Source of the DNA: Collinsella stercoris DSM 13279
Lineage (GTDB): Bacteria > Actinomycetota > Coriobacteriia > Coriobacteriales > Coriobacteriaceae
Assembly (NCBI RefSeq): GCF_020735465.1
Contig: NZ_CP085935.1
Location: forward strand, 1,612,001 to 1,676,000
Direction of reading: 5' to 3'
Length of the DNA: 64,000 nt
Positions 1 to 7,655 of this stretch are shown here, piece after piece. Each line of letters begins with the position of its first letter. Within the stretch, counting starts at the first letter, position 1. The notes beneath the pieces were generated by a model. That model was given only the letters and a program-made list of their open reading frames with translations, did not search any database and was not told the origin of the DNA. Position numbers and translations under genes: made by a program.

Positions 1-346
1 GCCCCGGCACGCAGCACGTTCGTCGGTGCGCAGCGCCGGCTCGGGCGCGCGACGCATTTGTCGGCGTGTGGCGTATACCCCGACACGCGGTGCCGACGGC
101 GGCGTGCGATGCATTCGTTAACACGCGGTACCGCCTCCGGCACACGATGCGCCTTCAATCCACGCGAAGCAATCGATGCATGCTTTTCTTTTGGAACAAC
201 CGCCTAGTGCCGCTTTTGACAAGCAGTCCTTCTTTGAACGAAACATCGCAGTTCTCGGTATTGGGCGTATAGTCTCTTTTAAAGATTGCCTGATGATATC
301 CCACGGCATCGACCCGGCATATACACCCTACTTGAAAGGCACACCA
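1..346. other. Gene-poor leader region with degenerate repeats
   Basis: No convincing gene is seen. Open frames here lack ribosome binding sites and family signatures. A loose direct repeat (GCGACGCATTTG near 49 and TGCGATGCATTCG near 104) is visible. Position 224 carries a CAGTCCTTCTTTGAA motif that recurs at 1181 and, in variant form, at 1114 and 1245. The last part holds the promoter and leader of the next gene. Confidence 0.5.
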
Positions 347-1039
347 ATGAAGCGCCGTTCTGTAACGATTTGCGCCCTTGTCGCCGTCTTTGCGCTCGGT
401 GCCCTAGCGTGGAACGCCCTTGATGCGATCAGCAATCCGGCGCCGGCTGGCGATTGGAACCCCACTCAGGAAAACACCACGAGCGGACTGCTGATCGGTG
501 TGGATGTCAGCAACAGCACGTTCACCATTGAGCATGCAAGCTGGTGCGCATCCGCGGATAAAAACGATGTTGACGGCGTCGTTGTGTTTACCATGACCGA
601 CCCCGAGGAGCTGCACAGGCTCGACCGAGAGGTGCCCGCCGGAACGCACATCACCGTTACCCACGACCGTCTTCCAGACGTCGTGAGCGATGCTGGGCAA
701 CTGCAGGCTCAGAGCTACTGCGTATCCGAGGTTCTACCCGTCTCCAGCGGGTCTGATAGCCACGCCATAACGGTGGGAACGCTCACGAGCATCGATGCCG
801 ACGCAAGAACGTTAACCATCGAGCAGGCAGATTGGACCGCATGCGCAGATTGCAATGACGCTGAAGGCACAGTGGTTTTTGGCGTAAGGGGAAATGACGA
901 CGTGGCCGCGATGTTCGAGGGTCTCCCCGTTGGATCGCGGATTGCCGTTACGCACAACCGCGCCGAGCACGTCGTAAGCGATGCAGGACAGTTGGCCTGC
1001 CTGCACGTTGAGGCCATTACTTCTACAGATGCGTCATGA
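347..1039 (+). CDS. Exported or membrane-anchored protein with two tandem repeat domains
   Basis: Not recognised as a named family. The 230-residue product begins with a basic N-terminus and a hydrophobic stretch (about residues 5-22), consistent with a signal peptide or N-terminal anchor, so it probably acts outside the membrane. Residues 46-128 and 143-223 are two copies of one domain. Both run from a TxGxLxxID/V start through an IEHASW/IEQADW motif and VTHDR/VTHNR to VVSDAGQL. Each repeat holds cysteines (C67 and C125; C166, C169 and C219) that could form disulfides or bind a ligand. The start was chosen at 347 because GAAAGG lies 7 bases upstream; an earlier in-frame ATG at 176 lacks this. 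It stands alone, and the next 800 bases are non-coding. Confidence 0.7.
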   Translation: MKRRSVTICALVAVFALGALAWNALDAISNPAPAGDWNPTQENTTSGLLIGVDVSNSTFTIEHASWCASADKNDVDGVVVFTMTDPEELHRLDREVPAGTHITVTHDRLPDVVSDAGQLQAQSYCVSEVLPVSSGSDSHAITVGTLTSIDADARTLTIEQADWTACADCNDAEGTVVFGVRGNDDVAAMFEGLPVGSRIAVTHNRAEHVVSDAGQLACLHVEAITSTDAS

Positions 1040-1113
1040 GATCTCGCGCCCTTCGTAGATGCGGGCACGTCCCGCCCACGGGTTTGTTATCTCCCATAGC
1101 CACCCCTGCGCGC

Positions 1114-1275
1114 CAGCCCTCTCTTTGAGACGATGGGCCGGCGAGGGCAAAGCTGCACCTTTATTGCGGGCTTGCGCACACAGTCCTTCTTAGGGAAGAT
1201 GGGCTGGAGATGCACTGCGACCCGCCATGTCAGATGCTTACGCACAGTCCTCTCTTTGAAACAACAAGCCGGGAA
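1114..1275. repeat. Degenerate direct repeats, about 66 bp period
   Basis: Three diverged copies of a roughly 33-base unit start near 1114, 1181 and 1245, giving steps of 67 and 64 bases. The unit begins CAGYCCTYTCTTTGA and ends near GGGCCGG, GGGCTGG or AAGCCGG. A fourth partial copy lies at 224. The intervening sequences differ between copies. The arrangement resembles a decayed array, but the copies are too diverged to name a family. Confidence 0.5.
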
Positions 1276-1484
1276 CGACACGACCGCTAACCCAGCTGAA
1301 TCGCGATATGCAAGGCCATCAGGCAAGTCAAGAGCAGGCGACAAAAGGGATTGGGCTGTGACAATGCCCGAGCTGGGGGCCGCTTTTCCCGCTTAAGCAG
1401 AGGTCCCGCTATGCAAGGGGATAAAAGAACACCGCCCTCGATGAGTTCATGGGGCTCTGGATGTTTGGAAGCGGCGGCCCCATC

Positions 1485-1590
1485 AGGTCGGATTCAGCAG
1501 AAATGCACTGGTCGGCCCCCGATTACGAGGAGATCGACGTCATGCCCAACAGACCGGATTAAGCAGAAACGTGCTGGTTGGCCCCGGCAA
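1485..1590. repeat. Pair of diverged 36-bp direct repeats, 66 bp apart
   Basis: Two 36-base units agree at about 29 positions and are offset by exactly 66 bases. Conserved pieces include CGGATT, AGCAGAAA, CTGG and GGCCCC. The 30-base interval between them is unrelated to the units. No cas genes are nearby and only two copies exist. Confidence 0.5.
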
Positions 1591-1698
1591 GCGCCGCGCC
1601 CCTCCGACGCGCGGCTCAGGATGTACCGCCAATCATCCACAGTGCCCATTTTTACCAGCCAAACCGGGCAACATCCATTTTTAATCACTGCAAGATTT

Positions 1699-1840
1699 AC
1701 AAACTTCCGGTATTGGGAAGCTCTCGGGCGATTGCTCGACTATACCGTCTTTTTCAATCTTTTTGACCTGCGGTTTTCTTTACATACAGCGTCGTCTACT
1801 CGAAGAATCTCAATATAGCTTCCCAATACCGGAAGTTTGT
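1699..1840 (-). repeat. 142-bp palindromic element with perfect 24-bp arms (element 1)
   Basis: Arms at 1699-1722 and 1817-1840 are perfect inverted repeats of 24 bases enclosing 94 bases. Read on the minus strand, the interior holds AAAACCGCAGGTC 39 bases after the outer arm. The same 13-mer occurs 38 bases inside the arm of the element at 48796-48938, whose arms are unrelated. No target duplication is seen, and the arms do not match the ends of the adjacent insertion sequence. It could be a structured RNA gene or a small palindromic mobile element. Confidence 0.7.
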
Positions 1841-1852
1841 TTCCGTGCTCCG

Positions 1853-3254
1853 CATTTGGACGGTCGCGTCCGTAAAGTGGTGTAAATAGCAAAGGCGAGC
1901 CAGAGGCCCGCCGACCAAGTAAACTTGCAATCGCCAAACCACAACGATTACTTGGAGGACGAGCATGGCTCGAATCAATCTTACACTAGACCAGGACGAG
2001 ATCCTCTCCCTTCTCGCCGGCGACACCGGCGGCGCGTTCGCGGCCCTGCTGCAGAAGTCCCTGAACGCGGTGCTGCTCGCGGAGTCCGACGAGCAGCTCG
2101 GGGCGGCCCGCTACGAGAGGGCCGAGGCGCGCACCGACGTGCGCAACGGCACGAGGGAGAGGCCCCTGGCGACGCGCGTCGGCACGATCGAGCTGACGGT
2201 CCCGAGGCACCGGAACGCGCCGTTCAGGACGCTCGTCTTCGACAACTACAGCCGCAGCGAGGCCGCGCTGGTCACGACCATGGCCGAGATGGTCGTCTCC
2301 GGCGTCTCCACCGCCAAGGTCGGCAGGGTCATGGAGACCATCTGCGGGAAGAGCTTCTCGAAGCAGTGCGTCTCCGAGGCGTGCCGCGACCTCGACGCGA
2401 TCGTCGGGGAGTTCCTCGCGCGGCCCATCGAGGGAGACCACCCGTTCCTCATGGCGGACGCCACCTACATCAAGTGCCGCGAGGGCCACAGGGTCGTGGC
2501 GAAGGCGCTGCTCGTGGCCATCGGGTTCACGCCGGACGGCCGCAAGGAGGTGCTCGGCTTCGAGGTCGCGGACGCCGAGACGACCGAGAGCTGGACGCGG
2601 TTCCTCGCCGGGCTGCGCCGCCGCGGCCTGTCGGGGGTCCGGCTCGCGACCACCGACGCGCACGAGGGGCTCGTCGCCGCGCTGCAGTCCGTGTTCCCCG
2701 AGGTGCCCTGGCAGCGCTGCCAGGCCCACTTCGCCCGCAACGTCGTCGACGCCGCGCCGAAGCGCCTGAGGGTCGGGCTGCGCGGCGAGCTCGCGGAGAT
2801 GTTCAACGCGAAGACCATGGCGGAGGCGCGTCGCAGGCGCGACGAGATCGCGGCCGACTACGCCGGGGCCGCGCCCAGGGCGGTCGAGCGGCTCGACGCC
2901 GGGTTCGACGACGCGATGACGGTGATGGAGCTGCCCGAGGCGCTGCGGCGGGTCGTGCGGACGTCGAACCACCTCGAGAGGCTGAACGGGGAGGTGAAGA
3001 GGAGGTCGTCGGTGGTCAAGGTGTTCCCGAACGCGGACTCGATAGCGAGGCTGATCGGGGCCGTGCTCATCGAGGAGGGCGAGCGCTGGGCGGCCGGTCG
3101 CAGGCTGTTCTACTCGCCGGCCGTGAAGGAGCTGCAGGGCGTGGTCCCGCGCCTGGAGGTCATCGCGCGCGAGCAGCGCCAGCTGAGGCTCGCGGCATAG
3201 GAGAAAGCGGCGGTTGCGAATTTACACACAAAAATGGACTTGACCCATTTGGAC
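1853..3254 (+). mobile_element. Complete IS256-family insertion sequence with 9-bp target duplication
   Basis: The element runs from 1862 to 3245 (1384 bp) and is flanked by perfect 9-base duplications CATTTGGAC at 1853-1861 and 3246-3254. The ends form imperfect inverted repeats: both begin GGTC, share GTCC six bases in, and share GTGTAAAT about 19 bases in. One transposase gene fills the interior. The element length, 9-base duplication and transposase type all fit the IS256/Mutator family. Intact ends and an uninterrupted gene suggest a recent insertion. It landed about 12 bases to the right of palindromic element 1. Confidence 0.92.
1965..3200 (+). CDS. IS256-family (Mutator-type) DDE transposase
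   Basis: The 411-residue protein has the usual IS256 transposase length. The likely catalytic triad is D165 (in LMADATYIK), D231 (in ATTDAHEGL) and E338 (in NHLERLNGEVKRR). The C252-x2-H255 pair between the second aspartate and the glutamate is typical of the family. It catalyses cut-and-paste or copy-paste movement of its own element through the terminal repeats. GGAGG lies just upstream of the ATG. The frame is intact, so the element may be active. Its GC content is higher than that of the flanking AT-rich intergenic sequence. Confidence 0.95.
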   Translation: MARINLTLDQDEILSLLAGDTGGAFAALLQKSLNAVLLAESDEQLGAARYERAEARTDVRNGTRERPLATRVGTIELTVPRHRNAPFRTLVFDNYSRSEAALVTTMAEMVVSGVSTAKVGRVMETICGKSFSKQCVSEACRDLDAIVGEFLARPIEGDHPFLMADATYIKCREGHRVVAKALLVAIGFTPDGRKEVLGFEVADAETTESWTRFLAGLRRRGLSGVRLATTDAHEGLVAALQSVFPEVPWQRCQAHFARNVVDAAPKRLRVGLRGELAEMFNAKTMAEARRRRDEIAADYAGAAPRAVERLDAGFDDAMTVMELPEALRRVVRTSNHLERLNGEVKRRSSVVKVFPNADSIARLIGAVLIEEGERWAAGRRLFYSPAVKELQGVVPRLEVIAREQRQLRLAA

Positions 3255-3284
3255 TATCGAAATCGCGAATTCGCCTTCATCCGA

Positions 3285-3449
3285 TACGCAAAACAGGTGG
3301 AACGACCCTGTTGCCTCGCAGCGTCATGTACAAAAGCGACAAACATATGGTACGCAAAACAGGTGGAACGACCCTGTTGCCTCGCAGCGTCATGTACAAA
3401 AGCGACAAACATATGGTACGCAAAACAGGTGGAACGACCCTGTTGCCTC
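3285..3449. repeat. 66-bp tandem repeat, two full copies plus half
   Basis: Copies start at 3285, 3351 and 3417. The first two are identical over 66 bases. The third keeps the first 33 bases and then diverges. Each unit contains a short inverted repeat, AACAGG and CCTGTT separated by nine bases. The unit codes in frame on both strands, but codon pattern and context do not support a protein. Confidence 0.8.
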
Positions 3450-3539
3450 ACTGCTCGCAATTCAAAGCCAACAAAATGCCGACGATGAAAGAAGAGCGCC
3501 CCTGAATGGTGAGGCGCCGTACTGAGTTGGAGAGTTGCT

Positions 3540-3700
3540 ATCAATCATCTTAGAAAGGTTACGATGGCGCGATAGGCTCTTTCGTTCATGCAGCTACAGA
3601 CGGTATCAATCGGTTTGCGATGGTAAGGATAACGCGGCGCGCCCTTTCGTTTGTCCAGGCTCGGTCGTCATCAATCAACGTGGAAAACCAACGATGGAGG
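3540..3700. repeat. Degenerate 65-bp repeats
   Basis: The heptamer ATCAATC occurs at 3540, 3605 and 3670, exactly 65 bases apart. It is followed by diverged CGATGG and CTTTCGTT blocks. The spacing echoes the 66-bp arrays at 1114, 1485 and 3285, although the sequences differ. Confidence 0.5.
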
Positions 3701-3855
3701 TTGATGTCCTTAGGCGGTTTAATACTTTTTTATTCAGGTGAATCGTAATTAACCCGTTGGCCTTTGATGCTCAATTTCATATCTTTCCAGACCTCACGCT
3801 GAGCAGACTTCATATCGAACAGAAATCGCATGGAGCAGCAATCGCGACATGAAAA

Positions 3856-3893
3856 GCCCCCTTTCGAAACGCGTCAGCGTTTCGAAAGGGGGC
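3856..3893 (-). terminator. Strong hairpin, likely terminator of the pyruvate formate-lyase genes
   Basis: A perfect 17-bp stem starts GCCCCCTTTCG and closes on a GTCA loop. On the minus strand it is followed by CTTTTC. It lies about 200 bases downstream of the minus-strand glycyl-radical gene. The T-run is short, so termination efficiency is uncertain. Confidence 0.6.
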
Positions 3894-4092
3894 ACAAGCA
3901 AACCAGAGATTCGCGATAGGAGTAAGGGTGCTTTTAAGAAAACCGCTTGCCTTACCTGCCGCGTTCAATCAGCCTAATCAGCCAATTGGATCAATCTTTC
4001 TGACCAACCAGTCAAATCGATTGATTTGCACTACCGGTCAAACCAACGAATTGGATCGACCAGCTAAAACAAGTGCGATGCTTGAGGAAGCC

Positions 4093-4344
4093 TTAGAAGC
4101 CCTCGTGGAAGGTACGGGAGATGACCTCATCCTGCTGATCCTTGGTGAGGTTGTGGAAGTTCACGGCGTAGCCGGAAACGCGCACCGTAAGCTGCGGGTA
4201 CTTCTCGGGGTGAGCCTGGGCATCGAGCAGCGTGTCGCGGTTGAACACGTTGACGTTCAGGTGGTGGCCACCCTTCTCGGCGTACGCGTCGATCATGCTC
4301 ACGAGGTTATCGGCCTGAGCCTGGGGGATGTCAGCAACCTTCAT
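4093..4344 (-). CDS. grcA: Glycyl-radical subunit of split pyruvate formate-lyase (GrcA/YfiD-like)
   Basis: The 83-residue protein corresponds to the C-terminal radical domain of pyruvate formate-lyase. It contains GGHHLNVNV (residues 25-33), PEKYPQLT and the radical motif RVSGYAV (55-61, radical on G58), then [18 protein letters not shown]. In enterobacteria the similar YfiD/GrcA is a spare part for oxygen-damaged enzyme. Here the upstream catalytic gene has no radical domain of its own, so this protein is probably an essential subunit. It is inferred to be converted to the radical form by a PFL-activating enzyme, which is not encoded nearby. The start at 4344 was chosen for AAGGAGAGCACC directly upstream; an in-frame ATG seven codons earlier lacks a site. 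Confidence 0.88.
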   Translation of the reverse strand: MKVADIPQAQADNLVSMIDAYAEKGGHHLNVNVFNRDTLLDAQAHPEKYPQLTVRVSGYAVNFHNLTKDQQDEVISRTFHEGF

Positions 4345-4517
4345 GGTGCTCTCCTTTTCATACATTGGCGCCGAAGCGTCGTAGTAGGAATTGTTACTGA
4401 AATTATATCAGTAGAACGGCCATCGGCAAGCGTAAATGTTACTTGCACAACAACCTTTACAAAGGCCCCACCCGCTCGATTAACACGTTGCGGGCGGGAC
4501 CGAAACGTCAGCAGACC

Positions 4518-6632
4518 TTAGCGGTCCTCGGCACCCTCGGGCGCGGAGGAGTCGGTGCAATCGCAGCAGGCAACCGGGTTCTCGAACTCGATGTCGCCGA
4601 GGTCGAGATCGCCGAACATAACCTGGTCCTCCTTGCCGAGCGCGCCCGGCACGATGGAGAAGGTGTTGGAGATGCCGTCCTGAGCGTCGCGGAACGGAAG
4701 CTTGGACACGGAGCTCAGCGAGGCGATGGCGCCGTGGCTGTCGCGCTGGTGCATGGGGTTGGCACCCGGGGCGAACGGCACGCCGGCCTTACGGCCGTCG
4801 GGCGTGGCGCCGGTGTTCTTGCCGTACACCACGTTGGAGGTGATGGTAAGAACGGAGGTGGTGGGCACGGAGTTGCGGTAGGTCTCGTGGCGACGGATGC
4901 ACTCCATGAACTCGTGCACGATGTCGTGCGCGATGGAGTCGACGCGGTCGTCGTCGTTGCCGTACTTGGGGAAGTCGCCCTCGATGTCGAAGTCGACGAT
5001 CACGCCGTTCTCATCGCGGACGGGATGAACCTTGGCGTACTTGATGGCGGACAGGGAGTCGGCCACAACGGAGAGGCCGGCGATACCGGTGGCGAACCAG
5101 CGGTGGACGTCCTTGTCGTGCAGGGCCATCTGGATGGCCTCGTAGCAGTACTTGTCGTGCATGTAGTGGATGATGTTCAACGTGTTCACGTACACGCCGG
5201 CCAGCCACTTCATCATGTCCTTGTACTTGGACATGACGTCGTCGAAGTCGAGCGTGTCGCCCTCGACCGGACGGTACTTGGGGCCGATCTGCTTCTTGGA
5301 GACCTCGTCGACGCCGCCGTTGAGTGCGTACAGCAGGCACTTGGCCAGGTTGGCGCGGGCGCCGAAGAACTGCATCTCCTTGCCCACGCGCATGGAGGAC
5401 ACACAGCAGGCGATGGCGTAGTCGTCACCGTGGTACACGCGCATGACGTCGTCGTTCTCGTACTGGATGGACGAGGAAGCGATGGAGGTCTTGGCGCAGA
5501 ACTCCTTGAAGGCCTGCGGAAGCCTGGTGGACCACAGGACGGTCAGGTTCGGCTCCGGGGAGGTGCCCATGGTCTCGAGCGTATGGAGGTAGCGGTAGCT
5601 CATCTTGGTGACGAGGGTACGGCCGTCAACACCCATGCCGCCAATGGACTCGGTGACCCACTGCGGGTCGCCCGAGAAGAGATTCTGGTACTCGGGGGTA
5701 CGAGCGAACTTGACCATGCGGAGCTTCATGATGAAGTGGTCGACGAACTCCTGAATCTGCTCCTCGGTGAAGACGCCGTTCTTGAGGTCGCGCTCGGCAT
5801 AGATGTCGATGAAGGTGGAGGTGCGGCCAATGGACATGGCGGCGCCGTTCTGATCCTTCACGGCAGCCAGATAGGCGAGGTACATCCACTGGATGGCCTC
5901 CTGGGTGTTGGCAGCCGGGCGGGCGATGTCGAAGCCGTAGAGCTTACCGAGTTCGATAAGCTGCTGCAGCGAGCGAATCTGCTCGGAGAGCTCCTCGCGC
6001 AGGCGAATGTTGTCCTCGTTCATGACGGAGGGGGTGGAGGACTTCTGAGCCCGCTTGTCCTCAATCAGGGCGTCAACGCCGTACAGGGCCACGCGACGGT
6101 AGTCGCCGATGATGCGACCACGGCCGTAGCCATCCGGCAGACCGGTGATGATATGGGCGGAGCGGCAAGCGCGCATCTCGGGCTTGTACACGTCGAACAC
6201 GCCGGCGTTGTGCGTCTTGCGCTTGTTGGTGTAGAAGTCGACGATCTCGGGGTCGACCTCATAGCCGTGCTGGGAAGCGGCCTGGCAGGCAATGCGGATA
6301 CCGCCGTTGACGTGCAGGGCGCGCTTGAGCGGCTTGTCGGTCTGGAGACCAACAATAGTCTCACGCTCGGGATGCTCGGCGTCGATGTAGCCGGCCGGAT
6401 GAGACAGGATACCGGTCACGACCTTGGTGTCCATGTCGAGAACACCGCCCTGCTCACGCTCCTTGAGCATAAGAGCCATGACGTCATCCCACAGCTTGGT
6501 GGTGCGCTCGGTGGGGCCCACCAGGAACGATTCATCGCCCTCGTAGGGGGTGTAGTTCTTCTGGATGAAGTCGCGGACGTCGACCTCTTTGGTCCAATTA
6601 CCGTCCTCGAAGCCTTCCCATGCCTCCTGCAT
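4518..6632 (-). CDS. pflB: Pyruvate formate-lyase catalytic polypeptide lacking the glycyl-radical domain
   Basis: This enzyme makes formate and acetyl-CoA from pyruvate and CoA in anaerobic metabolism. The 704 residues cover the PFL barrel. The catalytic cysteine pair is C409-C410 in [13 protein letters not shown], followed by [10 protein letters not shown]. The usual conserved segments [22 protein letters not shown] and [11 protein letters not shown] are present. Normal PflB is about 760 residues and ends with RVSGYAV. This one stops after [14 protein letters not shown] and a cysteine-rich CCDC tail, just before where the radical domain would begin. That domain is supplied by the separate gene about 170 bases downstream. 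The start at 6632 was chosen because GAGGAG precedes it and homology begins there. Confidence 0.93.
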   Translation of the reverse strand: MQEAWEGFEDGNWTKEVDVRDFIQKNYTPYEGDESFLVGPTERTTKLWDDVMALMLKEREQGGVLDMDTKVVTGILSHPAGYIDAEHPERETIVGLQTDKPLKRALHVNGGIRIACQAASQHGYEVDPEIVDFYTNKRKTHNAGVFDVYKPEMRACRSAHIITGLPDGYGRGRIIGDYRRVALYGVDALIEDKRAQKSSTPSVMNEDNIRLREELSEQIRSLQQLIELGKLYGFDIARPAANTQEAIQWMYLAYLAAVKDQNGAAMSIGRTSTFIDIYAERDLKNGVFTEEQIQEFVDHFIMKLRMVKFARTPEYQNLFSGDPQWVTESIGGMGVDGRTLVTKMSYRYLHTLETMGTSPEPNLTVLWSTRLPQAFKEFCAKTSIASSSIQYENDDVMRVYHGDDYAIACCVSSMRVGKEMQFFGARANLAKCLLYALNGGVDEVSKKQIGPKYRPVEGDTLDFDDVMSKYKDMMKWLAGVYVNTLNIIHYMHDKYCYEAIQMALHDKDVHRWFATGIAGLSVVADSLSAIKYAKVHPVRDENGVIVDFDIEGDFPKYGNDDDRVDSIAHDIVHEFMECIRRHETYRNSVPTTSVLTITSNVVYGKNTGATPDGRKAGVPFAPGANPMHQRDSHGAIASLSSVSKLPFRDAQDGISNTFSIVPGALGKEDQVMFGDLDLGDIEFENPVACCDCTDSSAPEGAEDR

Positions 6633-6858
6633 TACCTGACCACGCTCCTCGTCGTGTTGTCGGGACGCCTCTCGCCCCGATACCCGGCATCCCCGAACAG
6701 CGGTAAGTCTTCCCCATACACCACTCGCCGAGAAAACGCGTGCGTTTGAGTGAAAATAGCAACCGCTTGCCGAAGATATGTTCACGTTTGCAAGGATACC
6801 ATACTCGCAGGTGCCCAAGGGTATCGTAATTGAGACTTTTTCTCATTCATTTATTGGC
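6633..6858. other. Divergent control region between pflB and the ABC exporter
   Basis: No gene is seen. The pflB promoter must lie here on the minus strand. A GATACC/GGTATC inverted repeat at about 6795-6825 is a possible control site. No clear FNR-type TTGAT-N4-ATCAA site was found. Confidence 0.35.
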
Positions 6859-6886
6859 TTGACTTTCCCGGGCGAAGCCTCATAAT
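6859..6886 (+). promoter_or_regulatory. Promoter of the ABC exporter operon
   Basis: A -35 box TTGACT (6859-6864) and a -10 box CATAAT (6881-6886) are separated by 16 bases. The ATG is at 6930 with GGAGG at 6921-6925. The boxes are close to the sigma-70 consensus. Confidence 0.65.
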
Positions 6887-6890
6887 CCTC

Positions 6891-6916
6891 GACTATTAGA
6901 TATTTATCTAATAGTC
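6891..6916 (+). promoter_or_regulatory. 26-bp palindromic operator over the transcription start
   Basis: GACTATTAGATA (6891-6902) and TATCTAATAGTC (6905-6916) are perfect 12-base arms around TT. The site lies immediately after the -10 box and before the ribosome binding site, so a bound dimeric repressor would block the exporter operon. No regulator gene lies next to it, and the regulator family is unknown. Confidence 0.75.
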
Positions 6917-6929
6917 TTTTGGAGGCGTC

Positions 6930-7649
6930 ATGTCCATTCTATCCGTTCGCAATTTTCAGAAACGCTATGGCGACCACGTTGCCGTGCGCGACCTCTCCCT
7001 CACCGTCGAGGCGGGCAGCATCCACGGCTTCATCGGCCACAACGGCGCGGGAAAGACCACGCTCATCCGCGCGATCGTGGGCGCGCAGTCCTTTGACGGC
7101 GGCTCCATCGAGGTCTGCGGACACAGCATCGAGCATGAGCCCATCGCCGCCAAGCGCGCGCTCGCCTACGTGCCCGACAACCCGGACGTGTACGAGTTCA
7201 TGACCGGCATGCAGTACCTCACCTACCTCGCCGACATCTTCGAGGTTCCCGCAGCGGTGCGCGTCGAGCGCATCGTCGCGCTGGCGGAGCGTCTCGACAT
7301 CGCCGAAGCGCTCACGGACCCCATCTCCTCCTATTCGCACGGCATGAAGCAAAAGCTCGTCATCATCGGCGCGCTCGTTCACGACCCCACGCTGCTCGTG
7401 CTCGATGAGCCCTTTGTGGGCCTCGACCCCGTGGCCTCCCACGAGCTCAAGCTCATCTTGCGCGAACGCGCCGAGGCGGGCGCCGCGGTGTTCTTTTCCT
7501 CCCACGTGCTCGAGGTCGTCGAGAAGCTCTGCGACGAGCTCACCGTCATCCGCTCGGGCGAGGTCGTGGCCCAAGGCACCACGGCGCAGGTCCGTGGCGA
7601 CGGCTCTTTGGAGTCGGTCTTCCTCGAGCTGGTCGAGAAGGAGGCGTAA
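6930..7649 (+). CDS. ABC transporter ATP-binding protein (exporter type)
   Basis: This 239-residue ATPase powers the permease encoded next. Visible motifs are Walker A GHNGAGKTT (36-44), the signature SYSHGMKQK (134-142), Walker B LLVLDEP (155-161) and the switch histidine in SSHVLEV. The GLDP D-loop follows Walker B. The family matches ABC-2-type exporters of the antibiotic/bacteriocin or Ecs-like kind. The gene ends 7 bases before the permease start, so the two are co-transcribed. Transcription is probably controlled through the palindrome at 6891-6916. The substrate cannot be read from sequence. Confidence 0.9.
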   Translation: MSILSVRNFQKRYGDHVAVRDLSLTVEAGSIHGFIGHNGAGKTTLIRAIVGAQSFDGGSIEVCGHSIEHEPIAAKRALAYVPDNPDVYEFMTGMQYLTYLADIFEVPAAVRVERIVALAERLDIAEALTDPISSYSHGMKQKLVIIGALVHDPTLLVLDEPFVGLDPVASHELKLILRERAEAGAAVFFSSHVLEVVEKLCDELTVIRSGEVVAQGTTAQVRGDGSLESVFLELVEKEA

Positions 7650-7655
7650 AACCAC

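Larger units (their letters stand above)
1040..1852. other. Intergenic, repeat-rich, no supported gene
   Basis: More than 800 bases without a credible gene. It holds a degenerate repeat array at 1114-1275, a second repeat pair at 1485-1590 and the palindromic element at 1699-1840. These are listed separately. Short open frames here fall across the repeats and have no good ribosome binding sites. Confidence 0.6.
3255..4092. other. Intergenic with tandem repeats and a terminator, no supported gene
   Basis: About 840 bases lie between the insertion sequence and the glycyl-radical gene. The stretch contains a 66-bp tandem repeat (3285-3449), a 65-bp-spaced degenerate repeat (3540-3700) and a strong hairpin at 3856-3893. 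A run of short CAATC, GATC and CCAGTC-like motifs follows to 4060. Open frames over the tandem repeat exist on both strands only because 66 is divisible by three. Confidence 0.6.

Noticed and set aside
1485..1590. Possible CRISPR remnant (36-base repeats, 30-base interval)
   Set aside because: Only two copies, about 7 of 36 positions differ, and no leader or cas genes are present.
3285..3449. Possible CRISPR array (33-base units at 66-base steps)
   Set aside because: The would-be spacers between the first three units are identical, there are no cas genes in the window, and the unit lacks a known repeat type. A tandem duplication is simpler.
1925..3505. Long open frame overlapping the transposase gene in another frame
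   Set aside because: It is a GC-skew shadow of the transposase, of Arg/Gly/Ala-rich nonsense composition, and runs into the 66-bp repeats.
4443..6749. 768-codon open frame antisense to pflB
   Set aside because: It mirrors pflB codon positions exactly, is Val/Gly/His-rich with no family signature, and has no ribosome binding site. Such mirrored frames are common opposite high-GC genes.
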